DNA of 5,200 nt. Origin: UBA10646 sp003456175 (GTDB lineage Bacteria > Bacteroidota > Bacteroidia > Chitinophagales > Chitinophagaceae). Position numbers and translations under genes: made by a program. The DNA is taken from contig DALYLQ010000122.1 of NCBI GenBank assembly GCA_031976225.1, forward strand, positions 1 through 5,200, in the 5' to 3' direction. How positions within the stretch are numbered: position 1 is the first letter of the stretch; each line of letters opens with the position of its first letter. Of this stretch, positions 1 through 5,200 are shown piece by piece. The notes beneath the pieces are model-generated. The model saw only the letters and a list, made by a program, of their open reading frames with translations, had not been told where the DNA came from and searched no databases.

Positions 1-814
1 CATACCCAACATTAGCATGAATACCAAAATTGCGTTTCTTGGTTACCTTCACCTGATCGTCGGGCTCTTTGGTGATGATATTAATAACACCAACAAATGC
101 GTTCGGACCATACATAGTACTTGCTGGTCCATAAATAATTTCAATACGCTTGATATTGGTAATCGGGTACTGCCTGCTAATATCGGCAACGTTACTCCAT
201 AAATCATTTTCTTCAATACCGTCTACCAACAACAGTGTTTTCTCTGTAATGGTAGTTCTTAACCCACGCTGATACACAGCTGCATAATTCACACCATAAG
301 CAATTGAAATATCAAAACCTGCAACATCATTTAATAGCTCAATGATATCAGTATAGCCACGCTTCAACATTTCTTCTTGTGTAATTACGGTAATATTGGC
401 TGGCGCTCTGCGAATATCTTCTGCTTTTTTAGATACAGACGATACCAAATTTACCCGTAAGGAAGACTTTAATCGAACTACTGCATCTTGGTATCGTTGT
501 GGATCTCTAGCATCGGCCTCGTAGTTATCTTTTAATTGAAGAATATTTGTAATGGCTAGCTCTGCCGCAGCTACACTATCCATTGCCAAATAACACATCG
601 CCAAAATTCTATTCGATTCAATTTTATTGCTATACGTTAACCCTTTCGCATTTTCGCAAGCTCGAATGGTAGCAATGGCTTCGTTAAAGCGACCAATGTT
701 GTACAAATACTCTGATTGCTCTACTGATACTGCACCGCAATTATTAACCTGACTGTAGCCCAATTGAGCTAAGCCAAATAATAATGATATTAAAATACTT
801 ATGCTAAACTTCAT
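1..814 (-). CDS. TonB-dependent outer-membrane receptor with TPR-like N-terminal extension, 3'-partial
   Basis: The frame opens with ATG at 814-812 and stays open to the window edge, giving 271 visible residues; the beta-barrel lies beyond position 1. A Sec signal peptide is evident: MKF, a hydrophobic core (ISILISLLFGLAQLG) and a YSQ end near residue 22. Residues about 30-115 look like two or more TPR-type helical hairpins (EYLYNIGRFNEAIATI, then ILAMCYLAMDSVAAAELAI). A TonB-box-like strand (VNLVSSVS) lies near 121-128. The plug domain (about 134-250) shows APANITVITQEEM (137-149), YTDIIELLNDVAGFDIS, QRGLRTT, LLLVDGI (195-200) and RIEIIYGPASTMYG (223-236), ending in GVINIITKEP. Such receptors import siderophores, vitamins, glycans or peptides using TonB energy, or act as signal transducers; the substrate cannot be read here. 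A TPR N-terminus is less usual than the carboxypeptidase-regulatory-like domain of many Bacteroidota receptors. The gene follows the STAND gene by 8 bp, so co-expression is likely. Confidence 0.92.
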   Translation of the reverse strand, partial: MKFSISILISLLFGLAQLGYSQVNNCGAVSVEQSEYLYNIGRFNEAIATIRACENAKGLTYSNKIESNRILAMCYLAMDSVAAAELAITNILQLKDNYEADARDPQRYQDAVVRLKSSLRVNLVSSVSKKAEDIRRAPANITVITQEEMLKRGYTDIIELLNDVAGFDISIAYGVNYAAVYQRGLRTTITEKTLLLVDGIEENDLWSNVADISRQYPITNIKRIEIIYGPASTMYGPNAFVGVINIITKEPDDQVKVTKKRNFGIHANVGY

Positions 815-822
815 GTTTGTTG
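815..822 (-). other. 8-bp STAND/receptor intergenic junction, A-rich leader
   Basis: The coding-strand sequence is CAACAAAC between the STAND TAA and the receptor ATG, continuing an A-rich stretch (AAAAATTAA) at the end of the STAND gene. No Shine-Dalgarno motif is present. A-rich leaders of this kind are typical of Bacteroidota starts. The spacing ties the receptor gene to the upstream pair, probably through translational coupling or re-initiation. Confidence 0.6.
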
Positions 823-3800
823 TTAATTTTTAAGTGCTTTGTATAAAGCCTCTGATGAGGTGTACCACACAATTACTTTAGCATCTTCACTAACAGAAAT
901 AAGCTGGTTACCTTGCGGTAAATAAGTAATATGATATATCCATTTTGTATGTCCTCTCAGCGTAATAACATCTTCCGTTTTGTTTCCTAAAATGCTTTGT
1001 ACATCCAATAACTTAACCGTTTGATCGTAACCTGCTGTGGCGAGTTGTATTTTACCGGAAGGTAATTCACTAAATCTTACATCGTCAACACTACTTAAAT
1101 GTAATGCGGTGCTGTAAGGAGCTGTACCAGCTTTAATATTGCTTACCCATACGGTGCCATTATAAGCACCAATAGCTAAATACGTTTCAGATACATCAAC
1201 GGCTACGCTTGTAATAGCAGCATTGAGCGTGTACGTTTTTTGAATATTACTCCAATCTCCCCAAGCGGCAAACTGTTCTATTTTATTACCATTGGCCACC
1301 CACAACTTGCCTGAACTGCTAACAGTAAAATGATTAATATCTTTTCTATTCCACATGCCATCGGCAACATACTGACTCGATTGATACGACCATTTCATGA
1401 AGCCTTCGGTAGTTGCTATATAGTAGTTGTCTTTAAACACGGCTGCTGCTTTAGGCGTACCTACCACTTTAAATTGCTGTACCAATTGCAATGTATTTTG
1501 ATCGGTAACTGTCAATACAAATACATTGCCGGTAGCCGTAGCAGCAAGAACATGTTTGCTTGTTTTATTGGTGCAAAGCAAACGAATGTCTTCCTTCAAT
1601 TGTAGTTTCGAAAGTGCAATTGTTCCGTTAGCATTCACTTGCATCAGTGCCAAAGTACCACCTTCGTCGCCAGTTAATATCAAGTTATCACTGTAAGCGG
1701 TAACCGCTTTAACAGGCATTTGATGAAATAAACTTTGGTTGTTGTTATTGATTTTGTTGTTATAATTAAACATCAATGCATTATAAACATCTGCATTTTG
1801 CAGCGGCCCGTTGTTTTTAGCATTTAGATTATAAGCATCTACAGCAAGTTGCTTACTCTCTGCTACCCTATTTTCTTGTAATAATAAATTACTTTGATAA
1901 GCCAAGTTTCGTGCTTGTGCCAACTCTTTTAATCGAGTGCTAATGCGTTCTTGTTCTCTAGCAAGCCCCTCGTTGAATACAGCTTTTTGGGTTTGTTGTT
2001 CTGCAATTTGCTTTTGCTCTCTTGCAATTTTTTCATTCTCTTCTGCGATTTTTCGCTGCCTTTCGGCAAATGCTTTTTGCTGTTCCGCTATATTTTTTTG
2101 TAGCAATGCATTTTGCTCACTTGCTAATGCTTTTTTTCGCTGTTGGTCTGCAATTTCTTTCTGTTCAAGTGCTTCTTGCTCGTTTTGTTGTGCAAGTAAT
2201 TTTTGCTCTTTTGCGAGTGCTTCATTTTTTACCGCAAGGTTTTTCTGTTGTGTAGCTATCGACTTTTGTTCGAGTGCCTCTTTTGTTTTTTGTTGTGCAA
2301 GTAAGGTTTGCTTCGTTGCAAGATTTTTTTGCTGGAACGAATAAATAGCAAGAAATAAAGCGAATATGGCGGCAATACCAACGGCTGCGGTAACCCTACG
2401 AGCAGCAATTAAACGCTTGCGTTGGCGCTCTTCTTTCAGTTTTAATTCTTGTTCATAGGCTTGCTTACTTGTTGTTAAAAACAACATGGCTTTATCAAAA
2501 CTATCGTTGTAACGACTCGCCCAAGTTGCGTTCGGATTATGCGACTCTTTCCATTTCCAAGCCACTTGCAATTCAGGATCACGCCATAAACCGCCACGAC
2601 CGGTTTCATACAAATCGCTTGCCTCGCATAAACGCAAATACACCTGAGCACTTTCGTTTTCTTCATCAACCCAAGCCATTAAACGATCCCACACACGCAT
2701 TAAACTTTCATGCGATATATCAATAATTGTATGTTCGTTTAAGTGCACACTTGCTGGTGGCATTAGAAAAGCCCTTCCCGACTGACGAAACACATCAATT
2801 ACTTTTATTACCTCTTCGATTGGAGCTTCGGCAAGCTTACATATTTCGCCTAACTGCCTTGGCCTGCGAATGCCTCGAGCATCGCTACCTTTATCGGTGA
2901 TTGCTTTGAACAATACTTCGCAAATACGTTGCTCTCGCTGCGTAAGCAGTTCGGCATAAGCTTCTTCGGCATGCAAGCTAAGTGCCATTTTCATGGTACC
3001 AATGCTTTCATAATCACTAATGTCGATCGCTTCAACATCGTTATTACGCTGCTTCCAACTACTCCAAGTACGCATTAAAGCGTGCTGTAGTATGGGTAAT
3101 TGATCGGGGTTATCGCCAACATCATTCAAGAGTTGGTTTAGTAAGCGAGGTGTAATACTTGCGCCTCCAACAGCAATAGGCCCTGTGATGGCATCTCTAC
3201 GCTCATCACGTGTCATTCTTGGAACAAGATACTGACCTTCGTTAATGGCTTCTGGCAAGCCACGAAACTCAGTACAATCGCCCAAGAAATCGCTCCGCAT
3301 AGTAAAGACCACGTAAATGGGAAAGTCTCTTTGTTCCGTTGCTTTCAAAAGTAGATTGATAAAGGCTACAGAGTCTCGCTTGCCCTCTCTAGCATCTTTT
3401 TCTACTCTACTAAAACGAAAAATTTCTTCGAATTGATCTACGAGTACAAGTAGGTTTACTTTTTTATCAATAGCACTTTGGCGGTATACTTCAACCAAGC
3501 CTTGGCTACTTCTGCGAAGTACACTTTCATTAATGGCAGAAATGGTGAGTTGTTCCTCTTCGTTCTGTGGCTCATTTAAAATGCCTGGCTCAGCAAGTGC
3601 TCTTGCCATGTTGCCAATAGGATCATTACCAGGTCGGAAAGTACACATGCGCCACTGACTACCTACACCACTCATAAAGCCTGCATACAGAGCAGGTATC
3701 AAACCAGATTTTACCAATGAACTTTTACCACTTCCACTACTACCAATCACCGCCATAAAGCGGGCTGTTCTCAACTTTTTTAGAAGCTCGTCTACTTGTT

Positions 3801-3894
3801 TCTCTCTACCAAAAAACAACACATCTTCATGCTCTTCAAAAGCCCTCAGCCCCGGAAATGGATTGCTTATTTCTATGTTATTTGCTGCGTACAT
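823..3894 (-). CDS. nSTAND1-type P-loop NTPase with transmembrane helix, long coiled coil and WD40 propeller
   Basis: This complete 1023-residue protein is a STAND (NLR-like) switch NTPase. Residues 11-31 carry the nSTAND1 lead-in NPFPGLRAFEEHEDVLFFGR. Walker A is GSSGSGKSS (51-59, Lys57), Walker B is LLVLVDQFEE (148-157, Asp153), and a sensor-like strand with TMRSDF lies at 198-203. LPILQHALMRTW (266-277) and a winged-helix-like region (about 305-395, with IDISHESLMRVW) complete the module. A basic stretch (484-500) precedes one hydrophobic helix (about 501-520), followed by 21 heptads (522-668) and WD40-like repeats (about 725-1013). The last blade is the clearest: LRGH at 979-982 and VIVWYT at 1007-1012. 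By the positive-inside rule the NTPase is cytoplasmic and the coiled coil and propeller are periplasmic. Cysteines fit weakly: five before the helix, one (Cys774) after. The ATG at 3894 comes directly before the family motif, so the start is well supported. It lies between the TIR gene (11 bp) and the receptor gene (8 bp) in one operon. The ligand is unknown. Confidence 0.93.
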   Translation of the reverse strand: MYAANNIEISNPFPGLRAFEEHEDVLFFGREKQVDELLKKLRTARFMAVIGSSGSGKSSLVKSGLIPALYAGFMSGVGSQWRMCTFRPGNDPIGNMARALAEPGILNEPQNEEEQLTISAINESVLRRSSQGLVEVYRQSAIDKKVNLLVLVDQFEEIFRFSRVEKDAREGKRDSVAFINLLLKATEQRDFPIYVVFTMRSDFLGDCTEFRGLPEAINEGQYLVPRMTRDERRDAITGPIAVGGASITPRLLNQLLNDVGDNPDQLPILQHALMRTWSSWKQRNNDVEAIDISDYESIGTMKMALSLHAEEAYAELLTQREQRICEVLFKAITDKGSDARGIRRPRQLGEICKLAEAPIEEVIKVIDVFRQSGRAFLMPPASVHLNEHTIIDISHESLMRVWDRLMAWVDEENESAQVYLRLCEASDLYETGRGGLWRDPELQVAWKWKESHNPNATWASRYNDSFDKAMLFLTTSKQAYEQELKLKEERQRKRLIAARRVTAAVGIAAIFALFLAIYSFQQKNLATKQTLLAQQKTKEALEQKSIATQQKNLAVKNEALAKEQKLLAQQNEQEALEQKEIADQQRKKALASEQNALLQKNIAEQQKAFAERQRKIAEENEKIAREQKQIAEQQTQKAVFNEGLAREQERISTRLKELAQARNLAYQSNLLLQENRVAESKQLAVDAYNLNAKNNGPLQNADVYNALMFNYNNKINNNNQSLFHQMPVKAVTAYSDNLILTGDEGGTLALMQVNANGTIALSKLQLKEDIRLLCTNKTSKHVLAATATGNVFVLTVTDQNTLQLVQQFKVVGTPKAAAVFKDNYYIATTEGFMKWSYQSSQYVADGMWNRKDINHFTVSSSGKLWVANGNKIEQFAAWGDWSNIQKTYTLNAAITSVAVDVSETYLAIGAYNGTVWVSNIKAGTAPYSTALHLSSVDDVRFSELPSGKIQLATAGYDQTVKLLDVQSILGNKTEDVITLRGHTKWIYHITYLPQGNQLISVSEDAKVIVWYTSSEALYKALKN
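1891..2331 (-). repeat. 21-heptad coiled-coil repeat array within the STAND gene
   Basis: Residues 522-668 of the STAND protein divide without a break into 21 seven-residue units such as QKNLATK, QKSIATQ, QKLLAQQ, QKEIADQ, QRKIAEE and QKQIAEQ. The fifth position is Ala in 20 of 21 units (Ser in QERISTR), and the fourth is usually Leu or Ile. A higher-order period of five heptads is visible: QTLLAQQKTKEALEQKSIA recurs as QKLLAQQNEQEALEQKEIA 35 residues later. The DNA shows this as an exact 17-bp match at 2183-2199 and 2288-2304, spaced 105 bp apart. The unit is coding and probably grew by in-frame duplication. A helix of this length would span about 22 nm at 0.15 nm per residue. Confidence 0.85.
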
Positions 3895-3905
3895 GTTAGG
3901 CTGAT
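3895..3905 (-). other. 11-bp TIR/STAND intergenic junction without a Shine-Dalgarno sequence
   Basis: The coding-strand sequence between the TIR stop codon and the STAND ATG is ATCAGCCTAAC. It has no AGGAGG-like motif, as is common in Bacteroidota. There is no room for a terminator and probably none for a separate promoter, which supports one transcript. Confidence 0.6.
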
Positions 3906-5200
3906 TTACATTTTGTTTAAAAATGCTTTTAATGCATCTTCAGGCATGGTTTCTGTTCCATTGAACACCTCTGCTTCTACACTTCTGAAGCGTTGCTTGC
4001 TAGGGTTCAATGGAGGTGCTAAAAACACAGCTTTTGCATGTAGGGGTTTCGTACGACCATAGCCGTTAATTTTTAAGAAATCTCTCATTTTGCTACGTAA
4101 CCAAATTTCATTGGCATTACCCATAAATATGATGGCTGCATCACATAGTTTAAGATTTTCGATATGATCTTCACGGATGGCGCTTTCATCGCCATCAAAG
4201 AGTGGTGTTAATACTTCACAACCATGATCAAACAAAAAGTCTTCCAATGGTTTGATCGTATCCACATCTTGCATGTCACAGATTAAATACACTATGCCAC
4301 CACCCGATTTTGTTGTTCGCGTTGAAGCATCGGAGTGCTGAGGTTCTATTACTACAACAGGAGGCGGTGGTTCTTGTAACTTCTTTAGCTTATCTAAAAC
4401 AATGCCTTTAAAATCTTCCTGATCACCATACACTAAATCGGCACCAGCAACACCTTCTTTCCCTAGGTTTAACTTTTCTACAAAGGCAATTTGACGATCA
4501 TCGGAAGGCTCTGTTCCCTCTGGCACCCAAATAAGTCGTGGCAAGTTAACCACACTACTCTGGGCACTTGCAATACTGTTTTGTACTTCAACAATACTCT
4601 GTTGAATACCCTCTGGAACTACACCATAGCCGCTACCAACAATATGTATGGCAACATCGGCTTGTTCAATGAAATGCTTAACTTCTGATTGTAGCGCAGG
4701 GGCTATTAAGGGCAGCTGTTTATCGGGCAGAATATAACAACCTGCATCTTGTAACTCGCGTTTGATGCTGTTACGAAAATCTTGTGTATCGTAACTGCTT
4801 TCGGCCAAATACACTTTAATAGTTTTTTTACTATTTGTATTGATGCTGCTATTGTTAAAGACTGGTGTTGTTACTGTGGTATTTATTTTACCCGTAAGGG
4901 GATTACCAATTTGTTCAAGATGCTCTAAGTAGCTACAAATATCGTTCGCAAGATCATCTAGTTTTTCCCAATATGCTAGCTCGTATTGTTGGCCGAATAT
5001 GGAGCTAAACTCTTTAACACGACCAGTACTTGGATCGGTGCTATAAAATTCGTAGCCTAAGATATTTTGAATTTTTTCAGGGTGAATATCAACCCTTACA
5101 GGTGTTTTAATTACCTTAAAAATTCTTGCTTTGTTATCAACGCTAAAGCCAATGTTTTGGCGGCATGCTTCATAAAATTCTTCTACTTCGCGGGTACACC
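3906..5200 (-). CDS. Multi-TIR effector protein (TIR + two TIR-like domains), 5'-partial
   Basis: The reading frame stays open from the TAA at 3906-3908 to the window edge, giving 430 visible residues; the start lies beyond 5200. Visible residues 1-93 are the second half of a TIR domain. They open with CTREVEEFYEAC, where E4 (codon 5187-5189) matches the catalytic Glu of TIR NADases in the W-C-x-x-E motif. The two clipped bases before it are GG, as expected for a Trp TGG codon. RIFKVIKTPV, LGYEFYSTD and an LDDLANDICSYL helix follow. Residues 126-276 form a second Rossmann-like/TIR-like domain resembling DUF4062, with KVYLAESSYDTQDFR, ILPDKQLPL and YGVVPEG. A Pro/Ser/Thr/Gly-rich linker (about 275-300) leads to a third TIR-like domain at 301-430 with VYLICD, PLFDGDES, WLRSKMRDF and FLAPP. 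It has Lys where the first domain has the catalytic Glu. The gene ends 11 bp before the STAND gene and is probably its effector or signalling partner. NAD-cleaving activity is inferred only from the motif; a scaffold role is the alternative. Confidence 0.85.
   Translation of the reverse strand, partial: CTREVEEFYEACRQNIGFSVDNKARIFKVIKTPVRVDIHPEKIQNILGYEFYSTDPSTGRVKEFSSIFGQQYELAYWEKLDDLANDICSYLEHLEQIGNPLTGKINTTVTTPVFNNSSINTNSKKTIKVYLAESSYDTQDFRNSIKRELQDAGCYILPDKQLPLIAPALQSEVKHFIEQADVAIHIVGSGYGVVPEGIQQSIVEVQNSIASAQSSVVNLPRLIWVPEGTEPSDDRQIAFVEKLNLGKEGVAGADLVYGDQEDFKGIVLDKLKKLQEPPPPVVVIEPQHSDASTRTTKSGGGIVYLICDMQDVDTIKPLEDFLFDHGCEVLTPLFDGDESAIREDHIENLKLCDAAIIFMGNANEIWLRSKMRDFLKINGYGRTKPLHAKAVFLAPPLNPSKQRFRSVEAEVFNGTETMPEDALKAFLNKM

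Noticed and set aside
17..202. A plus-strand 61-residue frame
   Set aside because: It lies antisense to the conserved plug domain of the TonB-dependent receptor and has no recognisable features.
1..814. Receptor considered as a SusC-type glycan importer
   Set aside because: The visible N-terminus has a TPR-like region and no carboxypeptidase-regulatory-like domain, and no SusD-like gene is visible; the barrel and downstream genes are outside the window, so the substrate class stays open.
1330..1605. A plus-strand 91-residue frame
   Set aside because: It lies wholly antisense to the WD40 region of the STAND gene and shows no domain signature.
1891..2331. Regular 21-bp periodicity considered as a CRISPR array or non-coding tandem repeat
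   Set aside because: The units are contiguous, imperfect and in frame, with no spacers; they encode a heptad coiled coil.
1937..2344. A plus-strand 135-residue frame rich in Cys, Ser and Phe
   Set aside because: It is the antisense image of the Gln/Lys/Ala-rich coiled coil; its composition follows from the heptad repeats on the other strand.
2469..2726. Overlapping short frames on both strands (85 and 64 residues)
   Set aside because: Both lie inside the well-supported STAND coding frame, which is conserved in family motifs across this stretch.
3796..4062. A plus-strand 88-residue frame crossing the TIR/STAND junction
   Set aside because: It is antisense to two well-supported genes and has no family features.
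3906..4814. A 302-residue gene starting at the GTG at 4814
   Set aside because: The same frame stays open upstream to 5200 and encodes a recognisable TIR half-domain. The GTG is an internal Val codon in KTIKVYLAES, the first strand of the second domain.

Overview
The window looks like DNA from a Bacteroidota species (Chitinophagaceae-like or a related lineage; this is an inference). It is AT-rich. Its gene starts lack Shine-Dalgarno sequences and sit behind short, mostly A-rich leaders. One gene encodes a TonB-dependent outer-membrane receptor with a Bacteroidota-style N-terminal extension. All coding is on the minus strand, so transcription runs from position 5200 towards 1. The window is almost fully coding, and its only non-coding gaps are 8 and 11 bp.

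In transcription order there are three genes. (1) 5200-3906 is a 5'-truncated gene for a multi-domain TIR protein. It carries the C-terminal half of a canonical TIR domain, including the likely catalytic Glu, followed by two more TIR-like/flavodoxin-like domains. (2) 3894-823 is a complete 1023-residue nSTAND1-type P-loop NTPase. It continues into a single transmembrane helix, a 21-heptad coiled coil and a C-terminal WD40 propeller. (3) 814-1 is the start of a TonB-dependent receptor with a signal peptide, a TPR-like N-terminal extension and a plug domain; its barrel lies beyond the window.

The TIR + nSTAND1-WD40 pair has the layout of a bacterial NLR-like conflict system: a TIR effector, an NTP-driven switch and a WD40 sensor. 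The striking features are the envelope link and the third gene. The charge pattern around the transmembrane helix puts the NTPase in the cytoplasm and the long coiled coil plus WD40 propeller in the periplasm. The next co-transcribed gene encodes an outer-membrane receptor with a periplasmic TPR region. I infer a possible outer membrane-periplasm-inner membrane-cytosol relay that ends in a TIR effector. This is a hypothesis. The operon layout and domain order are read from the sequence. The signalling route and any anti-phage role are not shown by it.
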